A stretch of DNA of 7,563 nt from Candidatus Bathyarchaeota archaeon (GCA_005882905.1 VBBG01000047.1:18986-26548), one strand, 5' to 3'. Counted from the first letter of the stretch, positions 1 through 6,456 are shown. Notes: generated by a model not told the origin, from the sequence alone. Translations and numbers: made by a program.

Positions 1-1
1 G

Positions 2-2464
2 CTGAAGGCAAAGCTCGGACAGCTCGAATCTGTCACGGGACGACAACTCGGCAATCGGGACAATCCCCTATTCTTGTCGGTTAGATCCGGGGCGCCGTAT
101 TCCATGCCGGGTATGATGGACACCATCCTGAATCTCGGTCTCAACGATGAGACCACTGAGACCCTTGCAAAGATAACGGGCAATGAGAGATTTTCTCTCG
201 ATGCGCACCGGCGATTCATCCAGATGTTTGGAAAGATCGCGCTAAGCGTGAACGGGCAGAAGTTCGAGGAGATTATCGAGAGCCACAAGAAGAAACTGGG
301 GGTCAAACAAGACGTTGAGTTGAATCCTCAAGCCCTGAGGAAGATCATTCAGGACTTCAAAGAGCTGATCAGGCTCGACTCGGGAAAAAGGCTTCCGCAG
401 GACGCCTGGATGCAACTGGAAATGGCGGTGGAGGCAGTCTTTAGGTCTTGGAGTAATCCTCGAGCAGTCGAATATCGTAGATTCTACAAGATAGCGGACG
501 ACCTGGGTACAGCAGTTACTCTGCAGCAGATGGTCTTCGGAAACATGGGCCGAGATTCCGGTACGGGCGTAGCGTTTACGCGCAATCCCTCGACCGGAGA
601 CAGGAAGCTCTACGGCGAATATCTCAGAAACGCGCAGGGAGAAGACGTAGTGGCGGGGATACGAACCCCTGACAGCCTCGACGCGATGCCACCAGAGATC
701 AGGCTCGACCTAGACAGAGTATCAGAGACGCTGGAACAGCACTTCAAGGAAATGCAGGACTTTGAGTTTACCGTTGAGAACATGAAACTCTACCTGCTAC
801 AGACGAGGAATGGAAAACGGACCGCACACGCGGCCGTGAAGATCGCCGTCGACATGGCTGGGGAGACGCTCATCAGTAGAGAGGAAGCGATTGCGCGGAT
901 CAACCCCGGCGATATTGATCAGCTACTCCATCGGACTATAGATCCCAAGGCCCATGTCAAAGCGATAGCCAAGGGTCTCAACGCGTCTCCCGGCGCAGCC
1001 TCCGGCATCGCAGTCTTCGACACTGACGAAGCCGCCAAACTGGGCGCTAAAGGGGACAAGGTGATACTGGTAAGACCCGAGACGACGCCAGAGGACATTC
1101 GCGGCATCATCCGAGCCCAAGGAATCCTGACTGTCCGTGGAGGCATGACGTCTCATGCCGCGGTCGTGGCTCGCGGAATGGGAAAGGCCGCCGTGGTTGG
1201 ATGTAGCTCTATCAGACTGGACCCTGACAACGGATACTTCAAGACCTCTGAAGGAATGATTGTCAAGAGAGGAGAGCTCATCACGATCGACGGCTCAACC
1301 GGCGAGGTTCTGCTTGGCACTGTCCCGATGATCGAGCCCGAACTTACGGAGGACTTTCGTACACTCCTAGGATGGGCAGACGCGTCCCGGAGACTCGGAG
1401 TCTGGGCCAACGCTGACACCCCGGAGGCTGCGAAGAAGGCCAAGGAGTTTGGCGCAGAAGGAATCGGGCTCTGCCGTACAGAGAGAATGTTCAACGCACC
1501 GGAGAGGCTGCCAATTGTTAGAGAGATGATAATGGCCGAGGATGAGGATGAGAGAAGAGAAGCGCTTAGACGATTGATTCCGTTTCAGCTGAGCGATTTC
1601 AAGGAAATGTTCAGACTAATGGCCGGTAAACCTGTTACTGTCAGACTTTTGGATCTACCGCTCCACGAGTTCCTCCCGTCAGCAGAAGAAGCGGTAGAGG
1701 AGATCGAGAACCTTAGGAAGAGACACGCACCCGCCTCAGCCCTGGAGACTGAAGCGCGTCTCCTCACCAAGGTGCACCAGCTGAGCGAGCACAATCCAAT
1801 GCTCGGTCACAGAGGCTGCCGTCTTGCCATAACGTATCCGGAGATCTATGAGGCGCAGACTGAGGCGATCATCAGAGCAGCTATTGAGACGCGTAGAGAG
1901 GCTGGACAGACCGTTAGGGTCCTGATAATGCTCCCATTGATCAGCAGTGCCAACGAGATGATCTATCTCAGACGACATGTTGAGGCAGCCGCCGAGAGAG
2001 TGTTCGAGGAAATGGAGGAGAAGATCGATTACAAGATCGGGACGATGATAGAGACCCCGAGAGCGGCGTTGACGGCTGGAGAACTGGCAAAGTATGCTGA
2101 CTTCTTCTCGTTCGGGACGAACGACCTTACTCAGACCACATACGCGTTCAGCCGGGATGATGCCGAGGCCAAGTTCATGAGCCGATATCTCGAGAACAAG
2201 ATTCTCACCGACAGCCCCTTCGAAGTCCTAGATGCTCAAGGGGTCGGCAGACTCATCAGCATGGCCAATCAAGAGGGCAGAAAGGCCAACCCGAAACTAG
2301 AGGTTGGAATATGCGGAGAGCACGGTGGAGAAACAAAGAGTGTAGCCTTCTTCCACCAAGCGGGCCTCGATTATGTTAGTTGCTCAGCGTATAGAATACC
2401 GGTCGCTAGGATCGCCGCAGCCCAAGCTGCAATTGCAACAACAAAGACGATGAGCACGGTCTAA
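2..2464 (+). CDS. ppdK: Pyruvate, phosphate dikinase, 5'-truncated by window edge
   Basis: Interconverts ATP + phosphate + pyruvate with AMP + PPi + phosphoenolpyruvate in the cytosol; in archaea it serves gluconeogenesis or reversible glycolysis. The frame is open from base 2, so 820 residues are visible; the usual length is about 880-900, so roughly the first 70-80 are missing. Seen in order: nucleotide-binding (ATP-grasp) part with SVRSGAPYSMPGMMDT near visible residues 24-40 and the GTGVAFTRNP strand; the phosphohistidine swivelling domain with GGMTSHAAVVARG, swinging His at codon 1154-1156 (visible residue 385); the PEP/pyruvate TIM barrel with GIGLCRTERMF, MLGHRGCRL, GTMIETPRAAL and FGTNDLTQTT; and the catalytic Cys in GICGEHGG at codon 2312-2314. 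All key residues are present and the C-terminus is complete, ending in TAA. The TTG at 74 is internal to the conserved domain and is not the start. No same-strand partner is visible; eL18 follows after a gap with its own putative promoter. Confidence 0.97.
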   Translation: MKAKLGQLESVTGRQLGNRDNPLFLSVRSGAPYSMPGMMDTILNLGLNDETTETLAKITGNERFSLDAHRRFIQMFGKIALSVNGQKFEEIIESHKKKLGVKQDVELNPQALRKIIQDFKELIRLDSGKRLPQDAWMQLEMAVEAVFRSWSNPRAVEYRRFYKIADDLGTAVTLQQMVFGNMGRDSGTGVAFTRNPSTGDRKLYGEYLRNAQGEDVVAGIRTPDSLDAMPPEIRLDLDRVSETLEQHFKEMQDFEFTVENMKLYLLQTRNGKRTAHAAVKIAVDMAGETLISREEAIARINPGDIDQLLHRTIDPKAHVKAIAKGLNASPGAASGIAVFDTDEAAKLGAKGDKVILVRPETTPEDIRGIIRAQGILTVRGGMTSHAAVVARGMGKAAVVGCSSIRLDPDNGYFKTSEGMIVKRGELITIDGSTGEVLLGTVPMIEPELTEDFRTLLGWADASRRLGVWANADTPEAAKKAKEFGAEGIGLCRTERMFNAPERLPIVREMIMAEDEDERREALRRLIPFQLSDFKEMFRLMAGKPVTVRLLDLPLHEFLPSAEEAVEEIENLRKRHAPASALETEARLLTKVHQLSEHNPMLGHRGCRLAITYPEIYEAQTEAIIRAAIETRREAGQTVRVLIMLPLISSANEMIYLRRHVEAAAERVFEEMEEKIDYKIGTMIETPRAALTAGELAKYADFFSFGTNDLTQTTYAFSRDDAEAKFMSRYLENKILTDSPFEVLDAQGVGRLISMANQEGRKANPKLEVGICGEHGGETKSVAFFHQAGLDYVSCSAYRIPVARIAAAQAAIATTKTMSTV

Positions 2465-2484
2465 CCGCGCCTCAATCAGCGGTT
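2463..2484. repeat. Perfect 6-bp inverted repeat at the ppdK stop
   Basis: AACCGC (2463-2468) and GCGGTT (2479-2484) are exact reverse complements with a 10-nt loop, and the left arm overlaps the TAA stop. It could fold as an mRNA 3' hairpin. No T-run follows, and archaeal termination normally depends on T-tracts, so a terminator role is only a guess. A 6-bp stem can arise by chance. Confidence 0.25.
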
Positions 2485-2505
2485 CACGATGAATTCGCCC
2501 GGAAG

Positions 2506-2513
2506 GCTTTATT
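2506..2513 (+). promoter_or_regulatory. TATA-like box upstream of eL18
   Basis: GCTTTATT, preceded by the purine-rich GGAAG (possible BRE), lies about 50 nt before the ATG at 2560. With the usual archaeal TATA-to-start spacing of about 25 nt, transcription would begin near 2535 and leave a leader of about 25 nt. This fits eL18 being transcribed separately from ppdK. It is motif-level evidence only. Confidence 0.4.
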
Positions 2514-2559
2514 GGTAGCCGTCCTCGTAACGCGTCGCTCCCTCCAAGAAGCCCGGAAA

Positions 2560-2922
2560 ATGAAGCAGCGTCGACCGACAAACCCTGAACTGCTCGAAGC
2601 CATAGGCTACCTCATGAAGGCGGGTAGACAGTATCAGACACCGCTCTGGATTACGATTGCGAGCTTCCTGGGCAAGTCTCACAGAACGAGGATCGTCCTG
2701 AATCTAGGCCAGGTTTCGCGGCACGTGAAGGAGGGAGAGGTTGTCGCTGTGCCCGGCAAGGTGCTTGGATCGGGCCTCCCGAAGGAGAAGTTGACCATTG
2801 CAGCGTTCAAGTTTTCTCCCCGAGCGCTTCTGAAGGTAGAGAAGGCTGGGGGACGCTGCATACCCTTCGCGCGGCTCGTTGAGGAGAATCCTCGCGGAAC
2901 AAACGTCAGACTACTTCGGTAA
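2560..2922 (+). CDS. rpl18e: Large-subunit ribosomal protein eL18 (L18e)
   Basis: Structural protein of the archaeal 50S subunit, homologous to eukaryotic eL18. The 120-residue length is normal for archaeal L18e. Recognisable stretches are NPELLEAI near residues 8-15, the basic RTRIVLNLGQVSRH segment (42-55), the signature VPGKVLGSG (64-72), KLTIAAFKFS, and the C-terminal ENPRGTNVRLLR. I chose ATG 2560: the frame is open upstream to a TTG at 2512, but those 16 extra codons (translated VAVLVTRRSL...) do not resemble the family, and 2512 sits inside the TATA-like box. In many archaea this gene heads a cluster with uL13, uS9 and RpoN; here the next gene is convergent rio1, so it is probably monocistronic. 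Only 40 bp separate the two stop codons. Confidence 0.95.
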   Translation: MKQRRPTNPELLEAIGYLMKAGRQYQTPLWITIASFLGKSHRTRIVLNLGQVSRHVKEGEVVAVPGKVLGSGLPKEKLTIAAFKFSPRALLKVEKAGGRCIPFARLVEENPRGTNVRLLR

Positions 2923-2962
2923 ATACGCGCGCACACGTGGGACAGACGAATCGGGGTCTTAC

Positions 2963-3718
2963 CTAGAAGTATTCGTTTTCGAACCAGCTTGAGAGCCGGT
3001 CATATTCTCCCTCTGGATCCAGCTCGACTCCAAATCGCGAGAAACACCTTTCCAGATTCCTCAGGTCTCTAAGCAGTAGATCCTTTCCGGATTCGAACTT
3101 CGCGGACCTGTCAACGCGGGACGAGAGGTCCACCGCTTGAGGGAAGTCCATCACGAAGAGGCGGCCGTCATGATAGACCAGGTTGTACTCTGAAAGATCG
3201 CCGTGAATTATGAATGCGCGTAACAACTTTTCAACTATGGCGATCGCTTGTTCAGCGACCTGCTCAGGCTCATCTAGTACCGCTTCTTTTAGGAGAGGTG
3301 CTTTCTCGTCTTCGCCGAGAAACCTCATCGTGAACATGTTGTCGGCTCTCCTCGCGGGTGTGGGAACGGGCACTCCTGCTCGGTAGGCCTTGTCTAAGGT
3401 TGTGAACTCTCTCGCGGCCATCGCTCCCATCATATCAGGTGCATAACCAATCTTCGCCTTCTTCCTATGCGGTGTGCTGTGAAGCCTGTAGACTTTCAAG
3501 GCGAGTGGTGAGCCTTTCCAGAGTCCCAGGTACACGTTAGCCTCTTTCCCAGTGCCAAGAACTGCAACTACCTCGTCGACTAGCCCGTTGTCAACAGCAT
3601 CCGCTGCGACTGAGTCGAGGGAGACCTCCTGCACCTCGACGTACCGGCTTCTTCGCCCCGCCAGTAGCTCCTTTCTCTTCCAGAAGCTCCTAGCGGAGGC
3701 CAACTCCTTGTTCGACAT
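2963..3718 (-). CDS. rio1: RIO1-type atypical serine/threonine protein kinase
   Basis: RIO kinases are ancient atypical protein kinases/ATPases acting in late small-subunit ribosome maturation. The 251-residue length fits archaeal RIO1. Visible motifs: glycine-loop equivalent LGTGKEANVY (residues 54-63), ATP-anchoring Lys75 in LALKVYR, hinge-region MRFLGEDEKAP (131-141), catalytic loop HGDLSEYN (172-179; Asp174 catalytic, Asn179 metal-binding) and metal-binding Asp191 in MDFPQAVD. Only about 50 residues precede the glycine loop, so there is no N-terminal winged helix as in RIO2; together with GKEANVY this favours RIO1. However, MDFPQ resembles the RIO2 form of the metal-binding motif. I chose ATG 3718; the frame upstream is open for a short stretch but has no ATG, GTG or TTG. 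No eIF1A gene lies next to it, unlike the arrangement in several archaea. Confidence 0.95.
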   Translation of the reverse strand: MSNKELASARSFWKRKELLAGRRSRYVEVQEVSLDSVAADAVDNGLVDEVVAVLGTGKEANVYLGLWKGSPLALKVYRLHSTPHRKKAKIGYAPDMMGAMAAREFTTLDKAYRAGVPVPTPARRADNMFTMRFLGEDEKAPLLKEAVLDEPEQVAEQAIAIVEKLLRAFIIHGDLSEYNLVYHDGRLFVMDFPQAVDLSSRVDRSAKFESGKDLLLRDLRNLERCFSRFGVELDPEGEYDRLSSWFENEYF

Positions 3719-3826
3719 CTCTTGTTCACTAACGACAAACGCGGCCCTCTTCCCCCAGGCATGCGGTCCAAAATGGTCTGGACTGTCCTAAGGCGTGCTG
3801 ATGAAAAAGCTGGGGGCTTGCCCTCT

Positions 3827-3922
3827 CTATGCAGACTGGAGGGCGCGATCAGCTTCTAGAAACTCTTGTTCCATATCGCAAATCCTCCTATCAACCGCTC
3901 TGCTCGGGGAGAATATTAGCAT
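3827..3922 (-). CDS. Possible 31-residue small ORF or uORF ahead of rio1
   Basis: ATG at 3922-3920, stop TAG at 3829-3827. The product begins MLIFSPSRAVDRR and ends EFLEADRALQSA: a short hydrophobic start followed by an acidic, helix-prone end. The start lies about 22 nt from the centre of the TATA-like element at 3941-3948, consistent with a leaderless or nearly leaderless message. A second in-frame ATG at codon 17 follows AGGAGG, a good Shine-Dalgarno match, giving an alternative 15-residue product. The same frame is also open back to the TGA that ends the AbrB-like gene. I recognise no family. It may be a translated leader peptide of rio1, an independent small protein, or chance. Confidence 0.25.
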   Translation of the reverse strand: MLIFSPSRAVDRRICDMEQEFLEADRALQSA

Positions 3923-3940
3923 TACGTCCGTGATTGCTGG

Positions 3941-3948
3941 TATAAGAA
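3941..3948 (-). promoter_or_regulatory. TATA-like box for the rio1 leader/small ORF (minus strand)
   Basis: On the minus strand this reads TTCTTATA within GGTTTTTCTTATACC. It is the most TATA-like element in the gap and would place a start site near 3918-3922, at the ATG of the small ORF. It could drive that ORF, rio1 with a long leader, or both. Confidence 0.4.
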
Positions 3949-3988
3949 AAACCTGGGTGTTTCCGTCACTCTTTATCCGGCTACTATG

Positions 3989-4222
3989 TCACCTTGCGAG
4001 GACGAGCGTAGGGTCAGACGGCTCCTCTTTGAGATCCAGTACCGGCTTGGCGAAGCTGTAGATGAGGGTGCATTCTTTCTCGTCAATCTTGAAATTGACG
4101 CTACAGATCTTGCTCGCCATCACGCGGAGGAGCTCTGCCACATCTCTCGGAACCTGAAGGTAGGTCGAATTCTGAATCGTCACGGGCTTTGTCGATAGTC
4201 CCATAGATTTTCTCCAGAACAT
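3989..4222 (-). CDS. Small AbrB/MazE-like (SpoVT-AbrB fold) DNA-binding protein
   Basis: A 77-residue protein. Residues 12-34, containing KPVTIQNSTYLQVPRDVAEL, follow the swapped-hairpin AbrB pattern: a basic strand, a short N/G-S turn, a strand ending in VPRD/IPKD, then a helix of the DVAELL type. A second hairpin follows (SVNFKIDEKECTLIYSF). Such proteins bind DNA as dimers, either as transcription regulators or as antitoxins of toxin-antitoxin pairs. No PIN or MazF-type toxin is visible next to it, so a stand-alone regulator is the simpler reading. Start: ATG 4222; an alternative ATG at codon 7 (4204-4202) would leave the domain intact. A weak TATA-like CATAATG on the minus strand lies near 4248-4254, and an inverted repeat sits between it and the start. 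The gene ends in TGA, after which the same frame stays open for 52 codons. Confidence 0.65.
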   Translation of the reverse strand: MFWRKSMGLSTKPVTIQNSTYLQVPRDVAELLRVMASKICSVNFKIDEKECTLIYSFAKPVLDLKEEPSDPTLVLAR

Positions 4223-4468
4223 TACTACTACGATACCGAACTATCGGCATTATGGCACTCTCTGCTCACAAAATTCTGGCTCATTCAACAAAGACCATGT
4301 GAGGTTGTGCGTGTCAGTCTCCTCTCTCGCCTGAAACAAAATCGCCCCGGTTGTGAGTGTGTCTGTGTGTCTTCATTCCCGACATCTCCAGGCGATGGAG
4401 TATGATCCGGGTTTGAGGTAACAATTGGCCTAAGGGCATGTTCCTCCTAGGTTGTGTTGTGGTGTAGA
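4223..4468. other. Divergent intergenic region between AbrB-like and GvpD-like genes
   Basis: These 246 bp hold the promoters of two genes pointing apart. Next to the AbrB-like start are the inverted repeat at 4231-4246 and a weak TATA-like element. The middle has a GT-rich run at 4351-4372. A GGTAACAA octamer occurs at 4417-4424, about 45 nt before the GvpD-like start, and recurs as a motif in the 6457-6705 gap. I see no strong TATA box for the GvpD-like gene and no RNA gene. Confidence 0.5.
4231..4246. promoter_or_regulatory. Candidate operator: inverted repeat beside AbrB-like start
   Basis: CGATA (4231-4235) and TATCG (4242-4246) are perfect reverse complements with a 6-nt spacer, starting 8 nt upstream of the AbrB-like ATG. 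In this position a bound dimer would block transcription start, as in autoregulation of small AbrB-type proteins. The short arms could be chance. Confidence 0.25.
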
Positions 4469-5926
4469 ATGGGTCTAGCGCACAGCCGCTCTGAGCACGA
4501 GGCGTCGGTGGAGCTCGACACAGTCCAGCAGGATACGAGACTAGGCGGCCCCGTGATGTTTGACCTCATTCTCAGATTTCTGCAGACCCCTGGCCAGGTC
4601 CTGCTCATTCAAGGACCTCCCGGATCGGGGAAGACGACTTTTGCGCTTGAGATCCTCAACAGTTTAGAGGAGACTCATAAGATATACGCATCGAGCAGAG
4701 TAGCCCCGGCTAGACTCCGTCAACACTTTCCTTGGATAGACGAAGTCATCGACACGATGTCCGGGAGAACGGCGAGGGCGAGCTGGATAGACGAGCTTCA
4801 CGACCTCCGCCGAGTCGAACCGGACACGATCTTCAACCAAGTTCTCAGGCTGAAACACTCGAAACAGAGAGCGGTCCTGGTCGTGGACAGCTGGGAGGGA
4901 GCCATTCGAAACACGAACGATGAAGGCCGAAAAATGCTCGAGTCAGCTATCCTCTCCGAGCTCGACGAGAGCAAAGTCAGCGTTGTGATAGTGGTCGAAG
5001 ATTCCAAGCATGCAAGCGACCTTGGCTATCTCGTGGATGGGATCGTAACCCTGGACCAGTCAGAGCTTGATGGGAGACGGGTACGAACGATCGCGATGAA
5101 CAAGCTACGCGGCTTCAGCGTTCCCACAAAACGAGGAATATTCTCGCTTGACCAAGCAAGGTTCAGCATACTCCCTAACGGTTTGCGACAGCCAACAATC
5201 AACACTCATCCGAAACCGCTGCAGCCTGTTCTTCATCCGAGCGCAGCCTTCTCACTGGGAAGCAAAGACATGGACCGGATGCTAGGCGGCTCGATCCCGA
5301 GAGGATCTTTCCTGCTCATCGACGTTGACAGCAGCGTCTCGCCGCTCGAGATTCGGACCATTCTCAACATGATGCGGGCGAACTTCATCAACCAGAAGGG
5401 TCCCTGCGTCATCGTCCCAACCGCAGCGTACAGCTCCGACGCTGTCGCAGAGTCTCTCAGCCGGTACGTCGGATGGGAGGCCATAGACGACAGGGTGAGA
5501 ATACTGGAGTACAACCAGTCCCTCGCTCCGAAGAAATGGAGGCTTGTGATGAAAAGCAATCTCTCGGATGATGTCAAAACCTTCGCTCGTGCCTGGGACG
5601 AACTGGCACTAATCTCGCCGCACAGAATGCTTGACATTAACGTCGACAAGGCGGTACAGGTTTACGGTCGTGATGAGCTTTCAGTCCCAGGTCTTACCGA
5701 GTTAGGGGCGAACATGCGAGACACCGAGGGCCTGAACATTGCAATAGCCTCTACCGATTCGAAATTGAGGGATCAGTGGTTGTCGGTGGTCGATTACCAT
5801 CTTAAGATCAAGAACGCTGACGGTTCTCTCGTCATGTACGGCGTAAAACCCTTCACACCACTCTACGGGGTCGACCTAAACTTCGACAAAGGCTACCCAG
5901 TGCTCAATCTCATGCAGATAGTCTGA
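4469..5926 (+). CDS. GvpD-family P-loop protein (KaiC/RecA-like tandem domain)
   Basis: A 485-residue protein resembling the GvpD family, known from haloarchaea as the P-loop repressor partner of the gas-vesicle activator GvpE. Domain 1: Walker A GPPGSGKT at residues 49-56 (Lys codon 4631-4633), the strand YASSRVAPARLRQHFPW, which fits the GvpD pattern where KaiC has its catalytic carboxylates, Walker B VLVVDSWEG with Asp at codon 4886-4888 (residue 140), and a basic KaiC-like end (RRVRTIAMNKLRGF). Domain 2 begins near base 5243 as a KaiC-style LGSKDMDRMLGGSIPRGS, but its P-loop is lost (DVDSSVSP), so it is probably a non-catalytic pseudo-ATPase. Start: ATG 4469; GTG 4454 would add five residues, and ATG 4556 would begin just before domain 1. 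No signal peptide or membrane segment is visible. No gas-vesicle gene is in the window, so the name marks the family, not the function; a general regulatory ATPase role is inferred. It is divergent from the AbrB-like gene and ends in TGA. Confidence 0.85.
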   Translation: MGLAHSRSEHEASVELDTVQQDTRLGGPVMFDLILRFLQTPGQVLLIQGPPGSGKTTFALEILNSLEETHKIYASSRVAPARLRQHFPWIDEVIDTMSGRTARASWIDELHDLRRVEPDTIFNQVLRLKHSKQRAVLVVDSWEGAIRNTNDEGRKMLESAILSELDESKVSVVIVVEDSKHASDLGYLVDGIVTLDQSELDGRRVRTIAMNKLRGFSVPTKRGIFSLDQARFSILPNGLRQPTINTHPKPLQPVLHPSAAFSLGSKDMDRMLGGSIPRGSFLLIDVDSSVSPLEIRTILNMMRANFINQKGPCVIVPTAAYSSDAVAESLSRYVGWEAIDDRVRILEYNQSLAPKKWRLVMKSNLSDDVKTFARAWDELALISPHRMLDINVDKAVQVYGRDELSVPGLTELGANMRDTEGLNIAIASTDSKLRDQWLSVVDYHLKIKNADGSLVMYGVKPFTPLYGVDLNFDKGYPVLNLMQIV

Positions 5927-6054
5927 TTGACGATAGCCCAATAAACAAGCCACTGCGTCCTCCTAAGCTGGTCAGGTCGCGTCTCGGAGTTCGCAGCCGA
6001 TAAGGGCTTTCCCTGACGCTCTTTCTGGCGAGTGGTCTTCTTGAAGAGACGCAT
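5893..6054 (-). CDS. Doubtful 53-residue basic ORF, antisense overlap with GvpD-like 3' end
   Basis: ATG 6054-6052 to TAG 5895-5893. The product starts MRLFKKTTRQKERQGK, strongly basic, and then contains QWLVYWAIVN. It lies in the same frame as, and 57 nt beyond, the TGA of the winged-helix-like ORF; the frame is open throughout between them. It overlaps the last 34 nt of the GvpD-like gene on the opposite strand. No family is recognised and no promoter or ribosome-binding site is clear. It may be chance or the decayed 3' end of a longer gene. Confidence 0.2.
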   Translation of the reverse strand: MRLFKKTTRQKERQGKPLSAANSETRPDQLRRTQWLVYWAIVNQTICMRLSTG

Positions 6055-6065
6055 TATTGACCGGG

Positions 6066-6086
6066 GTAGCAATTTTTCTTGCTTAC
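6066..6086. terminator. Imperfect hairpin with T5 tract downstream of GvpD-like gene
   Basis: GTAGCAA (6066-6072) pairs with TTGC-T-TAC (6079-6086, one bulged T) around a loop containing five T. T-tracts terminate archaeal transcription, so this could be a plus-strand terminator about 140 nt after the GvpD-like stop. The distance and short T-run keep confidence low. Confidence 0.2.
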
Positions 6087-6111
6087 GCGTCGCCCAGTTC
6101 TCAGTAAGCTC

Positions 6112-6456
6112 TCAAGATCTGCCCAAGGCGCGTTTAACGGCCTCTCTATCACGGAGGAGGTATGAGGTAGCCTGCCGGGTTCGAAGATTGATTCTACTGA
6201 TTCCTTCAGTTACGAGACGGATCAGCTTCGTGGGGTGAGTCTCCACGTCATGCCACTGCCATCCCTGGTAGGTTCGGGCGTCTCTGCCGGTTTCTTCGTG
6301 CACAAGAGCAAGTCGCAGAGTCTTCCGATATTCGGGAAACCTCTCGAGGAAATAGGCAAGCTTGTTATCAGCTGCTTCTAGAGGCTGTAGCGTTGCGCCT
6401 GTCAAGGACCAGCCTGCCTGCCCAAAGATCATTGTAGCGGATTCGACCGAAAACAT
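6112..6456 (-). CDS. Small winged-helix-like protein of unknown function
   Basis: A 114-residue ORF. From about residue 24 it looks like a folded protein: a helix LEAADNKLAYFLERFPEYRKTLRLAL (26-51), then GWQWHDVETHPTKLIRLVTEGI (65-86) and a likely beta wing INLRTRQATSYLLRDREAVKRAL (89-111). The order of a helix containing HPTKL, a helix with LVTEGI, a strand with R/S-rich turn, YLL, and a last helix is typical of winged helix-turn-helix domains. Similar C-terminal modules occur on larger archaeal proteins such as helicases, from memory and not checked. The first 20-odd residues look unlike a conserved domain; ATG at codon 9 or TTG at codon 18 are alternative starts. The frame closes 14 codons upstream (6496-6498). 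No TATA box or Shine-Dalgarno is evident, so it may be a small gene or the surviving 3' part of a broken larger one. Confidence 0.5.
   Translation of the reverse strand: MFSVESATMIFGQAGWSLTGATLQPLEAADNKLAYFLERFPEYRKTLRLALVHEETGRDARTYQGWQWHDVETHPTKLIRLVTEGISRINLRTRQATSYLLRDREAVKRALGRS

Larger units (their letters stand above)
3719..3988 (-). other. Gap upstream of rio1: leader region and possible uORF
   Basis: These 270 bp lie between the AbrB-like stop and the rio1 start, both on the minus strand. No convincing TATA box lies about 25 nt before the rio1 ATG. The best TATA-like element is at 3941-3948, which would give rio1 a leader of about 200 nt. The leader would contain a 31-codon ORF (3827-3922) and a small inverted repeat, GTCCA at 3766-3770 with TGGAC at 3779-3783. 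Plus-strand reading frames here have no recognisable protein character. Confidence 0.4.

Noticed and set aside
74..76. TTG as start of the ppdK reading frame
   Set aside because: The frame is open to base 2 and the upstream residues (NRDNPLFL) belong to the conserved PPDK domain, so the gene starts outside the window.
919..1494. Minus-strand open frames inside ppdK
   Set aside because: They are antisense shadows of a strongly conserved gene with composition-driven Ser/Arg/Ala-rich products. The same holds for frames antisense to the GvpD-like gene.
2512..2559. 16-codon N-terminal extension of eL18 from TTG 2512
   Set aside because: It is not family-like and begins inside the TATA-like box; ATG 2560 gives the normal length.
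3798..3860. TGATGA-containing stretch as a C/D box guide RNA
   Set aside because: The C-box-like TGATGA is preceded by C rather than a purine and no D box (CTGA) with proper spacing follows. The stretch at 5927-6016 fails for the same reason.
3795..4198. Two plus-strand open frames across the rio1 leader and AbrB-like gene
   Set aside because: They show no domain pattern and overlap the better-supported minus-strand AbrB-like frame.
4351..4372. GT-rich run as a simple repeat
   Set aside because: It is short and interrupted; it does not qualify as a microsatellite or regulatory element on sequence alone.
6178..6190. GGTTCGAAG resembling a tRNA T-loop
   Set aside because: The flanking bases do not form a T-stem, no acceptor or anticodon arm is present, and it lies inside a plausible coding frame.
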